A stretch of 64,000 nt of DNA from Hymenobacter roseosalivarius DSM 11622 (GCF_900176135.1 NZ_FWWW01000076.1:1-64000), one strand, 5' to 3'; positions 18,416 to 26,793 are shown, numbered from the stretch's first letter. A program made the numbers and translations. Notes: generated by a model from the sequence alone, not told the origin.

Positions 18416-19426
18416 ATGGCATATCCTATTATCCTGGCCATCGAATCATCCTGCGACGACACCTCGGCCGCCGTGCTGGCCGGGGGGCAAATTCGCTCCA
18501 ACGTCGTGGCTACCCAGCGTGTGCACGAACAATACGGCGGCGTGGTGCCGGAGTTGGCCTCGCGGGCGCATCAGCAGCACCTGATTCCGGTGGTGCAGGA
18601 GGCCTTGCGCCAAGCCGGCGTCACCAAAGCTGAACTTGATGCAGTAGCTTTCACCCAAGGGCCGGGCCTACTAGGCTCGTTGCTGGTGGGCAGCATGTTC
18701 GCCAAAACCTTTGCGCTGGCGTTGGGCAAGCCGTTGCTGGCTGTGAATCACATGCGGGCGCACATTCTGGCGCACTTTATTAATGAGCCGCGCCCTACGT
18801 TCCCCTTTCTCTGTCTGACGGTTAGCGGCGGCCACACCCAGCTGGTGGTCGTAAAAAGCCCCCCAGACATGCAGGTCGTCGGCCAGACCATCGACGACGC
18901 GGCCGGCGAGGCCTTTGACAAAACGGCCAAGCTGCTCGGCCTGCCGTACCCCGGCGGCCCGCACCTGGATAAATTGGCCAGCACCGGCAACCCCACGCGC
19001 TTCCCGTTTCCAGTAGGCGCTATGCCCGGCTATGATTTCTCCTTCAGCGGCCTCAAAACGGCCGTGCTGTACTTCCTGCGCCAGCAAACGGCTAAAAACC
19101 CGAACTTTATTCAGGAAAATCTGCCCGACCTCTGCGCCAGCATTCAGCACACGATTATTCAAACCTTGCTGCGCCAGCTTCAGCGCGCCGCCGCCGATCT
19201 TGGTCTTACACAGATTGCTCTGGCTGGTGGCGTGGCCGCTAATTCCGGCCTCCGCGCCGCCTTACAGAATTTGGCCGCCGAAAAAGGCTGGGCCGTGTTT
19301 ATTCCCGAATTCCAGTATTGCACCGATAACGCCGCTATGGTCGCCATGACGGCGCATTTTCAGTTCGAGGCTGGCGATTTTGCCCCCCAGCTCGTCAGCC
19401 CGGACCCACGGTTGAAGTTGACGTGA
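18416..19426 (+). CDS. tsaD: tRNA N6-threonylcarbamoyladenosine transferase TsaD
   Basis: Transfers the threonylcarbamoyl group to A37 of ANN-decoding tRNAs. Family motifs are all visible: ILAIESSCDDTS at the N-terminus, QYGGVVPELASRAH, the iron-binding pair H112 and H116 in NHMRAH, SGGHTQL, GEAFDK and GGVAAN near the C-terminus. 336 residues is standard. The intergenic stretch to tamB (about 300 bases) carries both promoters; I could not identify an exact -7 element. A 33-bp perfect inverted repeat follows 14 bases after the stop. Confidence 0.97.
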   Translation: MAYPIILAIESSCDDTSAAVLAGGQIRSNVVATQRVHEQYGGVVPELASRAHQQHLIPVVQEALRQAGVTKAELDAVAFTQGPGLLGSLLVGSMFAKTFALALGKPLLAVNHMRAHILAHFINEPRPTFPFLCLTVSGGHTQLVVVKSPPDMQVVGQTIDDAAGEAFDKTAKLLGLPYPGGPHLDKLASTGNPTRFPFPVGAMPGYDFSFSGLKTAVLYFLRQQTAKNPNFIQENLPDLCASIQHTIIQTLLRQLQRAAADLGLTQIALAGGVAANSGLRAALQNLAAEKGWAVFIPEFQYCTDNAAMVAMTAHFQFEAGDFAPQLVSPDPRLKLT

Positions 19427-19440
19427 GTATGAAATCAGCT

Positions 19441-19533
19441 GTCATGCAGAGCGAAGCGAAGCATCTCGCGTGCTGACACTGGATTAGTAACCCAACGACT
19501 GCACGCGAGATGCTTCGCTTCGCTCTGCATGAC
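19441..19533. repeat. Perfect 33-bp inverted repeat after tsaD
   Basis: Left arm 19441-19473 begins GTCATGCAGAGCGAAGCGAA. Right arm 19501-19533 is its exact complement; the spacer is 27 bases. There is no T run, so it is an extragenic palindrome (REP/MITE-like) rather than a standard terminator, though the RNA would fold strongly. Confidence 0.9.
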
Positions 19534-19564
19534 GGCCTAATTTACAGTTTTCTCTTACCCATTG

Positions 19565-19978
19565 ATGAAAAACCCTTTCCAGTTAGGCGACGTCAAAATA
19601 TATTCCTTTGTAGTCACGGAGGCCGACTTTGCTACGATGGAAGGCCATATGGTGCATGAAGTGTTGAGCACGTTTGCGCTGGGGCGCAGTATGGAATGGG
19701 CGGGGCGGCTGTTTGTGCTGGAAATGCTGGAGGCGGGGGAGGAGGGCATCGGGACCATGCTGCACGTGGAGCACCACACGCCGGCCTTCGCGGGCGAAAC
19801 CGTCGAATTTCGCGCTACTTTTGCCGCCCTGGAAAATCGGGAACTGACTTGCGCCGTAGAAGTCTGGGTGGACGAGCGGCTGGTCGCTACTGGCCGCACC
19901 GGTCAGCGCATCGTACGTAGCGAAAAGCTGTCGGCTCGTTTTGCCGCCTTGCGCGCCGGCTCCCCAACATCTGCTTAA
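19565..19978 (+). CDS. Hotdog-fold thioesterase, FlK-like
   Basis: 137 residues with the fold and catalytic pattern of the fluoroacetyl-CoA thioesterase (FlK)-like hotdog family. A Thr in HEVLSTFAL, a Glu in RSMEWAG and a His in HVEHHTPAF occupy the places of the Thr-Glu-His triad, followed by the GETVEFRATF strand. The family hydrolyses small acyl-CoAs or blocks access to them. True fluoroacetate specificity is unlikely here; many close relatives are general thioesterases of unknown substrate. The ATG at 19565 directly follows a TTG that would extend it by one codon. The next gene, smpB, starts 28 bases later, probably in the same transcript. Confidence 0.8.
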   Translation: MKNPFQLGDVKIYSFVVTEADFATMEGHMVHEVLSTFALGRSMEWAGRLFVLEMLEAGEEGIGTMLHVEHHTPAFAGETVEFRATFAALENRELTCAVEVWVDERLVATGRTGQRIVRSEKLSARFAALRAGSPTSA

Positions 19979-20006
19979 TCAGCGTCTCAACGCGCTTTCT
20001 GTTATT

Positions 20007-20477
20007 ATGGCCAAAGAAAAAGACGCTCCGCGCAAAGTCAATATTGTTAATCGCCGGGCCAGCCACGAGTATTCTTTCCTGACGAAGTACGACGCAGGCA
20101 TGATGCTGCAAGGCACTGAAATAAAAAGCATCCGCGACGGCAACGTGAACATGCAGGACGGCTTTTGCATCTTCCACCCCGACGGCAGCCTATGGGTACA
20201 CAACCTCTCGATTTCCAAGTACACCGAGGGCACCTACAATAACCATGAACCCACCCGCGAGCGCAAGCTGCTGCTCACCAAGCGCGAGCTGCGCCAGCTT
20301 TCCGACAAAAGCCAGGAGCAGGGCCTGACCATCGTTCCCATTCGCCTGTTCGTGAGCGACCGGGGCTTTGCCAAGCTCGAAATTGCCTTAGCCAAAGGCA
20401 AAAAGCTCTATGACAAGCGCGAAGACATCAAAGCAAAAGACCAGAAGCGCGAAATGGATAGAGCGCGTGACTACTAA
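20007..20477 (+). CDS. smpB: SsrA-binding protein SmpB
   Basis: Binds tmRNA and brings it to stalled ribosomes for trans-translation. Clear family features are NRRASHEYSFLTKYDAGMML near the N-terminus, GTEIKSIRDGNVNMQDGFC, and the KGKKLYDKREDIKAKDQKRE tail that enters the ribosomal A site. The ATG at 20007 (MAKEKDAPRKV) is right for the family; the frame is open upstream into the preceding gene. 156 residues. The tmRNA gene itself is not in the window. Confidence 0.97.
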   Translation: MAKEKDAPRKVNIVNRRASHEYSFLTKYDAGMMLQGTEIKSIRDGNVNMQDGFCIFHPDGSLWVHNLSISKYTEGTYNNHEPTRERKLLLTKRELRQLSDKSQEQGLTIVPIRLFVSDRGFAKLEIALAKGKKLYDKREDIKAKDQKREMDRARDY

Positions 20478-20588
20478 CTTGCCTCTTAAGCTGATTTGGA
20501 AAAAGCGAAAGTTGGTTCCCTCTACTAAGAAGTTATCTGACGAGTTTTTGCTAAACGGATTTTAAGCCGCAGCTTCGTGGCGTCATCT

Positions 20589-20638
20589 GAATCAGCGAAA
20601 TCAATTTAATCAGCAAAATCAGCGACTTAATCTGCGAT
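20589..20638 (+). repeat. Single copy of an AT-rich dispersed repeat
   Basis: The stretch reading CAGCGAAATCAATTTAATCA and on to CAGCGAC matches, with about five changes in 34 bases, the right arm of the ung/lepB inverted repeat at 34531-34563. Here only one arm is present, just before the NlpC/P60 gene. The rest of the smpB-NlpC gap (20478-20588) shows nothing recognisable. Confidence 0.6.
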
Positions 20639-20639
20639 T

Positions 20640-21431
20640 GTGGAATATGGAATTTGCCCCCTGAGCGTGGTGCCGGTGCGGGCCGAGCCGAATGACCGGG
20701 CCGAAATCGTTACCCAACTCATTTTTGGGGAGTGCTACACGCTGTTGCTCATTCAGGGTAACTGGTGCCAGATACGCATCGCGGCCGATCAGTATGTGGG
20801 CTGGATGGATGTAAAGCAGCACGAGCCTGTGACCAGCACCTACTTCGCCGAGTGGAGCGCGCATGCCCATCCGCGCAGCCTCGATGTGGTGCAGATGGTG
20901 AGCGATGCTGACTCGCGCCAACCTATTTCTCTGGGTGCTCGCCTGCCCTTTTTCGACGGCATGACCTTGCGCCTGGGCGAGCGGCAGCTTTTTTATAACG
21001 GTGCCGCGACGAATCCTGCCGCCAACGGCGACCCAGGGCGGAAGGCCGCGCTGCTCCAGAAGATGGGCCAAGCGTTTCTGAAAGCACCGTACCTGTGGGG
21101 GGGCAAAACCCTGTTTGGCGTCGATTGCTCTGGCCTCATGCAGCAGCTCTACGGCCTGGTTGATATGCAGCTTCCCCGCGACGCCCGCCAGCAAATCGAC
21201 CACGGCCGCACCGTGCATTTTGTGTCTCAGACCCAGCCTGGCGACTTAGCTTTTTTTGATAACGCCGAAGGCAACATCGTGCACGTCGGGATGCTGCTGG
21301 AAGACCAACAAATCCTGCACGCCAGCGGCGAAGTCCGCATAGATCCGCTCGACCACAACGGCATCTATAACCGTCAGCGCCAGAAATATTCCCATAAGCT
21401 ACGCCTGATCAAGCGGTTATTGCCTGATTAG
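20640..21431 (+). CDS. NlpC/P60 family peptidase with N-terminal SH3-like domain
   Basis: Cell-wall endopeptidase of the C40 type. Residues 5-60 form an SH3b-like domain (VVPVRAEPNDRAEIVTQLIFGE). The catalytic Cys is in GVDCSGLM (Cys163) and the His in GNIVHVGM (His215), with the YLWGGKTLFG approach loop before them. No signal peptide is visible from this start (a GTG at 20640); Bacteroidota homologues of this architecture often lack one as well. 263 residues, normal. A strong inverted repeat begins three bases after its stop. Confidence 0.9.
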   Translation: MEYGICPLSVVPVRAEPNDRAEIVTQLIFGECYTLLLIQGNWCQIRIAADQYVGWMDVKQHEPVTSTYFAEWSAHAHPRSLDVVQMVSDADSRQPISLGARLPFFDGMTLRLGERQLFYNGAATNPAANGDPGRKAALLQKMGQAFLKAPYLWGGKTLFGVDCSGLMQQLYGLVDMQLPRDARQQIDHGRTVHFVSQTQPGDLAFFDNAEGNIVHVGMLLEDQQILHASGEVRIDPLDHNGIYNRQRQKYSHKLRLIKRLLPD

Positions 21432-21434
21432 AGT

Positions 21435-21545
21435 GTAGCGCGGCAATCCGCTCCGCGTCGTGCGCAGCGCGAAAATACGCGGTTGTAGCCAACTGCTACC
21501 GCCTGATTCGTGCTGCGCACGACGCGGAACGAATTTCCGCGCTAC
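21435..21545. repeat. 34-bp inverted repeat after the NlpC/P60 gene
   Basis: Left arm 21435-21468 starts GTAGCGCGGCAATCCGCTCC. Right arm 21512-21545 is its complement with three mismatches. The spacer is 43 bases. The left arm begins three bases past the stop codon of the peptidase gene. An AAAAAAGCCCCCCA word follows at 21553 without a pairing partner. Confidence 0.88.
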
Positions 21546-21657
21546 GCTTCCCAAAAAAGCCCCCCACGGCTCTTAGCTAAAGGAAACTTAACTCATCGGC
21601 TGTTGTTAATGCGCTTAGAATCACCTAGCTTTCGCTAACCCGATTCTCCCTGAGCGT

Positions 21658-22149
21658 ATGGATCAAAAAGTGCTTGTCTTGAATGGTGACTACACCGCGA
21701 TTACGCTGTGCAGCGTGCAAAAGGCTTTCGTATTGCTTTTTTTGGATAAAGCGGAGATGATTGCGAAGTCCGATGGAACCTTGCGCTCCATCAGCCAGGC
21801 TTTTCCCAAGCCCAGCATTATCCGCTTGCAGCGCTACGTGCGCGTACCCTACAAGGGTATCGCCCTAAGCCGGCACAACATCATGAAGCGTGACCATTTT
21901 GAGTGCCAGTACTGCGGTTCGACCAAAAATCTGACCCTCGACCACGTAGTGCCCCGCTCGCGTGGCGGCGACTCATCGTGGACCAACCTGCTCACAGCCT
22001 GCGCCCGCTGCAACCACGCCAAAGGCCACCGCACGCCCAACGAAGCCGGCCTCACGGTGCGGCAGCAGCCGAAGAAGCCGACGTTGGCCGGCTTTTTAAA
22101 ACTCTCCGCCGGCACCATCGATCAGAACTGGCACGACTACCTGAATTAA
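21658..22149 (+). CDS. HNH endonuclease-domain protein
   Basis: 163 residues. The zinc-binding HNH fold is complete: Cys83-Cys86 in CQYCG, DHVVPRSRGG with the catalytic His96, and Cys115-Cys118 in CARCNH. The N-terminal 70 residues (LVLNGDYTAITLCSVQKA) match the family widespread in Bacteroidota and cyanobacteria. It has no methylase or phage neighbours, so it is not part of an evident restriction or mobile system. Its cellular substrate is unknown. Confidence 0.88.
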   Translation: MDQKVLVLNGDYTAITLCSVQKAFVLLFLDKAEMIAKSDGTLRSISQAFPKPSIIRLQRYVRVPYKGIALSRHNIMKRDHFECQYCGSTKNLTLDHVVPRSRGGDSSWTNLLTACARCNHAKGHRTPNEAGLTVRQQPKKPTLAGFLKLSAGTIDQNWHDYLN

Positions 22150-22257
22150 CCTGGAAATGGGGCGACAGACAGCAGTTTGTCGCCCCATTCTTCTTTGGTG
22201 CCTGCCGGAATAAGCGCTCAGCTTTAAACTAACCATCGCTACTTGGAGTTAGAGGCA

Positions 22258-22265
22258 TACATTTG
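22258..22265 (+). promoter_or_regulatory. Candidate -7 element of the desaturase gene (TACATTTG)
   Basis: TACATTTG matches TAnnTTTG exactly, 26 bases before the ATG. It runs directly into CCCCCC, so the TTTGCCCCCC word doubles as promoter sequence. No TTTG lies about 20 bases upstream; a TTG 12 bases upstream is too close. Confidence 0.45.
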
Positions 22266-22291
22266 CCCCCCGTTCCACCCAATCAGCGTTC

Positions 22292-23356
22292 ATGTCAGTT
22301 CCCAAATTTGCGGCTTCCCGCTCTTTTCACACCGAGTTAAAATCTCGGATCAATGCCTACTTCGAGGAAGCGGGCAAATCACAAACTGGCAATTCCGGGC
22401 TTTTCGTCAAGGCACTTATCCTGACGACGGCTTTCGTGCTGGTATATCTGCACCTGGTATTCTTCACGCCAAACGCCTTTTTGGGTATTCTGGAATGTAT
22501 ATTACTTGGCGGCATCGGCGCAGCCATTGGTTTCAACGTCATGCACGACGGCGCCCACGGCAGCTTCAGCAAGTCAAAGTGGCTCAACCAGTTCGCGGCA
22601 TTTACCCTGAACGTGCTGGGCGGGAATAGCTTCATGTGGAATATGAAGCACAACCTCATCCACCACATGTACACTAACGTGGACGGCGTGGACGACGACC
22701 TCGACGTACAGCCCTGGATGCGCATGAGCAGCACCCAGCCCCGCCGCAAGCTTCACCGCTTCCAGCACCTCTATTTCTGGTTTCTCTACGCCCTGCTCTA
22801 CATCGCCTGGATTTTCTTCATGGATTACCAGAAGTATTTCAAGGGTAAAATCGGCGCGATGCCCATCAAGAAAATGACGGCCACCGACCAGTCGGTTTTC
22901 TGGGGCTTCAAGGTGATTCACCTGCTGCTCTTTATGGCCCTGCCCATTTACACGGTAGGTTTCGTGTCGTGGTTGGTAGGTTTTGTGATTTTCGCCGCTG
23001 TAGCTGGCTTCACCCTGAGCCTGGTGTTCCAATTGGCCCACACAGTGGAGCACGCCGCCTTCCCCATGCCCGACGAAATTACTAACAAGCTGGAAGATGA
23101 ATGGGCTATTCACCAGATTAAAACCACTGCTAACTTTGCCACCCACAACAAAGTCATCAGCTGGCTAGTAGGCGGCTTGAACTTTCAGGTAGAGCACCAC
23201 CTGTTTCCGAAGATTTCGCACGTACATTATCCTGCCATCAGCAAGATTATCAAGCAGATGTGCGAGGAGTTTGACATCACCTACAACGAGTATCCTAAAA
23301 TGCGTTACGCCGTAGCCTCGCACGTTTCCCACCTACGGGAGCTGGGCCGCAAATAG
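22292..23356 (+). CDS. Membrane fatty acid desaturase
   Basis: Di-iron membrane desaturase acting on acyl chains. The three histidine boxes are present: HDGAH (85-89), HNLIHH (120-125) and QVEHH (299-303). The glutamine in the last box is typical of front-end and linoleoyl-CoA type desaturases. There is no fused cytochrome b5 domain. Hydrophobic segments at about 40-80 and 160-180, and a long one near 205-250, fit the usual topology. 354 residues. Likely role is adjusting membrane fluidity. It ends at a strong terminator shared with the convergent lipoprotein gene. Confidence 0.93.
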   Translation: MSVPKFAASRSFHTELKSRINAYFEEAGKSQTGNSGLFVKALILTTAFVLVYLHLVFFTPNAFLGILECILLGGIGAAIGFNVMHDGAHGSFSKSKWLNQFAAFTLNVLGGNSFMWNMKHNLIHHMYTNVDGVDDDLDVQPWMRMSSTQPRRKLHRFQHLYFWFLYALLYIAWIFFMDYQKYFKGKIGAMPIKKMTATDQSVFWGFKVIHLLLFMALPIYTVGFVSWLVGFVIFAAVAGFTLSLVFQLAHTVEHAAFPMPDEITNKLEDEWAIHQIKTTANFATHNKVISWLVGGLNFQVEHHLFPKISHVHYPAISKIIKQMCEEFDITYNEYPKMRYAVASHVSHLRELGRK

Positions 23357-23370
23357 GCTTTTTAACGCAC

Positions 23371-23409
23371 AAAAAAGCCCTCCAGAAATGTTTCTGGGGG
23401 GCTTTTTTT
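23371..23409. terminator. Bidirectional intrinsic terminator
   Basis: AAAAAAGCCCTCCAGAAA and TTTCTGGGGGGCTTTTTTT pair around a short loop, 15 bases past the desaturase stop. A-rich and T-rich tails on both sides suit both convergent genes. One arm carries a C-to-T change (CCCTCC) tolerated as a G-T pair. Confidence 0.9.
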
Positions 23410-23515
23410 CTGATTTTAAAGAGTATAAGCTGTGAGCTAGGCTATTGACTCATTGAACTCGAAAGGAAGCCGATTAAACTATTCTGACTAGTCAAAGATT
23501 TTTTACACGCGTCCT

Positions 23516-24208
23516 CTAATATTTCCAGCTCGCCACTACCTCACTCGCAATAATTCTCCATTTGCCATTATACTTCTCAATGCAGTATAACAGAACTCTG
23601 CCAACACCTGGATCAGAATAATGAACTTGGAATGCACCTTTGGTAAAACCTTGATTAAAAGCACCTCTCGAAAATTCATAGTAGGCACTGGATTCATTTT
23701 CACCAAAAAATGAATAATAACTGGGCAGCAGATATGAGGGATAGTCTAGTCTGCCTTCCATTGCGTGATAGGGAATGAGTCGGCTAGTTTTGTTTATAAG
23801 ATTCTTAGGATCCCACATACTTAAGAACAATAAAGCAAAGGCAGAATCTAGCTTCGGACTTCGTGTGAGACGGTAAGCTTCTTTCCTTGCGTACTTTCTC
23901 TGGTCTTCAGTTCTGAATTCAAGATCTTTATACAGAATTCCAAAGCTGGCAGGAAAGGTTATGTCATGCTTAATATCAACTGTATTAGTGTTAGCTAAAG
24001 AACGATAAGGCCAGAATTGATCAAGAACAATAGGTTGGGTTGTATCAGAAAACCAATAGGTTTCATTGTTTATAACTTGGCCGCATAGAGCAATAAGAAC
24101 TGAATCCTCCTGCTGTTGATAAAAAACAGATTTTGGATGATTTACATCAACATCCTTAGTACAACCCAAGATTAAACTTAGTAAGATTAACAGAAGCCAA
24201 TTCTTCAT
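23516..24208 (-). CDS. Hypothetical lipoprotein, AT-rich gene
   Basis: 230 residues beginning MKNWLLLILLSLILGC-TK, a clear lipoprotein signal. The rest has mixed alpha/beta character with several Tyr/Phe/Trp residues and ends ...GKWRIIASEVVASWKY. I recognise no domain. The gene and its flanks are much AT-richer than the neighbours: two 60-base lines I counted inside it are about 42% GC, against a window average in the high fifties. Codon choice (many AAA, ATT, TTT) differs accordingly, which suggests acquisition or a recently inserted cargo gene. Confidence 0.7.
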   Translation of the reverse strand: MKNWLLLILLSLILGCTKDVDVNHPKSVFYQQQEDSVLIALCGQVINNETYWFSDTTQPIVLDQFWPYRSLANTNTVDIKHDITFPASFGILYKDLEFRTEDQRKYARKEAYRLTRSPKLDSAFALLFLSMWDPKNLINKTSRLIPYHAMEGRLDYPSYLLPSYYSFFGENESSAYYEFSRGAFNQGFTKGAFQVHYSDPGVGRVLLYCIEKYNGKWRIIASEVVASWKY

Positions 24209-24243
24209 AATCTGAAAGTAATAATATTCCGTGTACTAATATC

Positions 24244-24275
24244 TTTCCTTTCTTACGGTCAAATCCGTACCTTTG
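24244..24275 (+). promoter_or_regulatory. Candidate rpsA promoter (TTTC-N20-TACCTTTG)
   Basis: TACCTTTG at 24268-24275 matches the -7 consensus exactly. TTTC at 24244-24247, 20 bases upstream, is one base off the -33 TTTG. The transcript would carry a leader of roughly 105 bases before the rpsA ATG, long enough for autoregulatory structure, but I see no specific fold. Confidence 0.6.
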
Positions 24276-24385
24276 CCGCCCCGCCAGGGTGGAGGGTTTG
24301 GAGCCTCAGCTTCAGGGAGTTATTCATAACGCGTTCCGGTAGGTGGCCCTGAGCTGGACGTGTAGATAAGGGCCAAGCAAGTATT

Positions 24386-26524
24386 ATGGCAGAAGTAGCA
24401 GATAACTTCGACTGGGACAACGTTGGAGCAACCGGCTTTGGTGGCAATTATAGCCCCGAGCAGCGCGCCGAGATGGAGAAAATGTACGGCGACACGCTGA
24501 CCACCGTCCAGGAGGAAGAAGTAGTGAAAGGCACTGTAGTCGGCATCACCGACCGCGACGTGATCCTAAACATTGGCTTCAAATCCGACGGCCTCGTGCC
24601 CCTGTCCGAATTCCGCGACCTGGTTGACCTGAAAATTGGTGACCAAGTAGAGGTATTCATCGAAGACCAGGAAGATTTGAATGGCCAGCTGATCCTTTCG
24701 CGCAAGAAGGCGAAGATCAAGCAGGCATGGAAGTCGATTTACGACGCGCTGGAGTTCGATAACATTCTGGAAGGCGTGGTAAAGCGTCGGACCAAAGGCG
24801 GTCTGATCATGGAACTGGACGGCGTAGAAGCCTTCCTGCCCGGCTCGCAGATTGACGTGAAGCCCATCCGTGACTTCGATATTTATGTTGGTCGCCGCAT
24901 GGAAGTGAAAGTGGTAAAAATCAATGCCGCTTTCGATAACGTAGTTGTTTCGCACAAAGTCCTGATTGAGAAGGACCTGGAGAAGCAGCGTGAAGCCATC
25001 CTGAACAACCTCGAAAAAGGTCAGATTTTGGAAGGTGTTATTAAGAACATGACCAACTTCGGTGTGTTCATCGACCTCGGCGGTGTCGATGGTCTGTTGC
25101 ACATTACCGATATCTCGTGGGGCCGCATCGCTCATCCGAGCGAAGTATTGCAGCTTGATCAGAAACTCAACGTGGTTGTTCTGGACTTCGACGAAGCCAA
25201 GAAGCGTATCTCGTTGGGCCTAAAGCAGCTGACTCCTCACCCATGGGATTCGTTGCCCGCCGACATGGGCGTAGGCTCGAAAGTAAAAGGCCGTATCGTG
25301 AACGTAGCCGACTATGGCGCATTCATGGAAATCGTGCCCGGTGTAGAAGGCCTGATCCACGTTTCGGAGATGAGCTGGAGCCAGCACCTGCGCAACCCGC
25401 AGGACTTCATCAAGCAGGGCGACGTGGTAGAAGCGCAAATTTTGACGCTGGACCGCGAAGACCGCAAGATGAGCTTGGGTATCAAGCAATTGAGTGAAGA
25501 CCCATGGACGCGTGGCGACTTCGGCACCAAGTACGCCGTAGGTACCAAGCACAACGGCCTCGTGCGCAACCTGACCAACTTCGGCCTGTTCGTAGAGCTG
25601 GAAGAAGGTGTTGACGGCTTAGTACACGTATCTGACTTGTCATGGACCAAGAAGATCAAGCACCCATCCGAAATGGTGAAGGTGGGCGACCGTCTGGACG
25701 TGCTCGTGCTGGAGCTGGACGTGTCTAACCGTCGTTTGGCCCTGGGTCACAAGCAGCTGGAGGAAAACCCCTGGGATACGTTCCAGACGGTATTCACCCC
25801 CGGCTCGGTGCACAAAGCCACGATTACGGAGAAAAATGACCGTGGCGCGGTACTCGAGCTGCCTTACGGCATCGAAGGTTTCGCTTACCCTAAGTCATTG
25901 GTGAAGGAAGACGGTTCAAACGCTGAAAACGGCGAAGCGCTCGACTTCCGCGTGGTTGAGTTCTCGAAGGATGATCGTCGTATCGTGCTGTCGCATACTG
26001 CCGTCTTCAATCAGGCGCAGCAGGAAGAAGACACCCGCAACTCGAAGTTCGCTAAGAAGAAGCCAGCTGCTGGCCAGACTGCTGGTGCCGCTCAAGGCGA
26101 AGGCAAGCTAAGCGACCTCAAGAAGCCCGCCACTGCCGACAAATCGACTCTTGGTGACCTGGATGCTCTGTCCGCTCTGCGCGACAAGATGATGGGCAAC
26201 GAGCGCGATGCTGGTGTGCAAAAGCTGGAGGCTAAAGCTCCTAAGGCTGCCAAAGCCGAAGAAGCTCCGGCTGCTGAGGCTCCCGAAGCTGACACTACGG
26301 AGGAGGCTCCGGCCGCTGAAGGTGGTATCCTGGCTGCCGTAACTGGTGCTGCCTCGGCTGCTTTCGAGAAAGCCAAAGAAGTAGCTGGCGACGTAGTTGA
26401 CACCGTAGCTGATTCAGCTGCTTTCGAGAAAGCCAAAGAAGTAGCTGGCGATGTAGTAGAGAAAGCAAAAGACCTGCTGCCCGGCAACGAAGAGGCCGAC
26501 AAGAAGGACGAAGAGAAAGTCTAG
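24386..26524 (+). CDS. rpsA: 30S ribosomal protein S1
   Basis: Binds mRNA on the small subunit and helps initiation on structured or SD-less messages, which matters in Bacteroidota where Shine-Dalgarno sites are weak. Six S1 repeats are visible in order, each with a GxxVxGxV start and a GLI/LHVS/TD-type core (for example GVFIDLGGVDGLLHITDISW and GLFVELEEGVDGLVHVSDLS). After about residue 555 comes a 155-residue acidic Ala/Glu/Lys-rich tail not part of the fold. It contains a near-perfect tandem duplication of AAFEKAKEVAGDVV separated by six residues. 712 residues is long for S1. A rho-independent terminator follows directly. Confidence 0.96.
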   Translation: MAEVADNFDWDNVGATGFGGNYSPEQRAEMEKMYGDTLTTVQEEEVVKGTVVGITDRDVILNIGFKSDGLVPLSEFRDLVDLKIGDQVEVFIEDQEDLNGQLILSRKKAKIKQAWKSIYDALEFDNILEGVVKRRTKGGLIMELDGVEAFLPGSQIDVKPIRDFDIYVGRRMEVKVVKINAAFDNVVVSHKVLIEKDLEKQREAILNNLEKGQILEGVIKNMTNFGVFIDLGGVDGLLHITDISWGRIAHPSEVLQLDQKLNVVVLDFDEAKKRISLGLKQLTPHPWDSLPADMGVGSKVKGRIVNVADYGAFMEIVPGVEGLIHVSEMSWSQHLRNPQDFIKQGDVVEAQILTLDREDRKMSLGIKQLSEDPWTRGDFGTKYAVGTKHNGLVRNLTNFGLFVELEEGVDGLVHVSDLSWTKKIKHPSEMVKVGDRLDVLVLELDVSNRRLALGHKQLEENPWDTFQTVFTPGSVHKATITEKNDRGAVLELPYGIEGFAYPKSLVKEDGSNAENGEALDFRVVEFSKDDRRIVLSHTAVFNQAQQEEDTRNSKFAKKKPAAGQTAGAAQGEGKLSDLKKPATADKSTLGDLDALSALRDKMMGNERDAGVQKLEAKAPKAAKAEEAPAAEAPEADTTEEAPAAEGGILAAVTGAASAAFEKAKEVAGDVVDTVADSAAFEKAKEVAGDVVEKAKDLLPGNEEADKKDEEKV

Positions 26525-26546
26525 GCTTCCTTAGCTTTTACGTAAT

Positions 26547-26579
26547 AAAAAGGCCCTGACAATCGTCAGGGCCTTTTTT
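26547..26579 (+). terminator. rpsA terminator
   Basis: AAGGCCCTGAC-AATC-GTCAGGGCCTTTTTT: a perfect 9-bp GC-rich stem with six T. It starts about 22 bases after the rpsA stop and is not built from the GGGGGGC word. Confidence 0.92.
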
Positions 26580-26676
26580 GTGGGTTACAGGGTGAGTTTT
26601 AAGCAGTAGTACTTTTAAGTTACGCTGCACAAAACCAGCTGCTTAGCATGTCGCAAGCCGAAAAAAGCCCCCCAGG

Positions 26677-26708
26677 TTTGGCGAAGGTCAGATAATGGCG
26701 TAAGTTTG
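26677..26708 (+). promoter_or_regulatory. Promoter of tRNA-Cys (TTTG-N20-TAAGTTTG)
   Basis: TTTG at 26677-26680 and TAAGTTTG at 26701-26708 are both exact matches to the Bacteroidota -33 and -7 consensus, with the ideal 20-base spacer. The tRNA begins 15 bases after the -7 element. This is the best promoter in the window. Confidence 0.85.
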
Positions 26709-26722
26709 CACCCTCACTACCC

Positions 26723-26793
26723 GGTGACGTGACCGAGTGGCTAGGTAGAGGTCTGCAAAACCTCCTACGGCGGTTCGAATCCGCCCGTCACCT
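26723..26793 (+). tRNA. tRNA-Cys (GCA)
   Basis: A 71-nt cloverleaf. The acceptor stem GGTGACG pairs with CGTCACC, discriminator T. The anticodon stem GAGGT/ACCTC encloses the loop CTGCAAA with anticodon GCA. The T arm is GGCGG-TTCGAAT-CCGCC. U73 is the known identity base for cysteine. CCA is not encoded. It is flanked by its own promoter and a terminator. Confidence 0.97.

Noticed and set aside
20478-20639. tmRNA gene next to smpB
   Set aside because: No tRNA-Ala-like ends or Ala-Asn tag frame were seen; the stretch is a short AT-rich repeat-bearing spacer.
19441-21545. CRISPR array or phage attachment sites among the repeats
   Set aside because: The repeats are inverted pairs, not regularly spaced direct repeats, and no cas, integrase or phage gene is present.
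21658-22149. HNH protein as part of a restriction or toxin system
   Set aside because: No methylase, specificity, immunity or mobile gene is adjacent; the protein belongs to a widespread stand-alone family.
24276-24385. A riboswitch or known leader RNA upstream of rpsA
   Set aside because: The leader is long enough, but I could not find any conserved riboswitch core or a stable fold that stands out.
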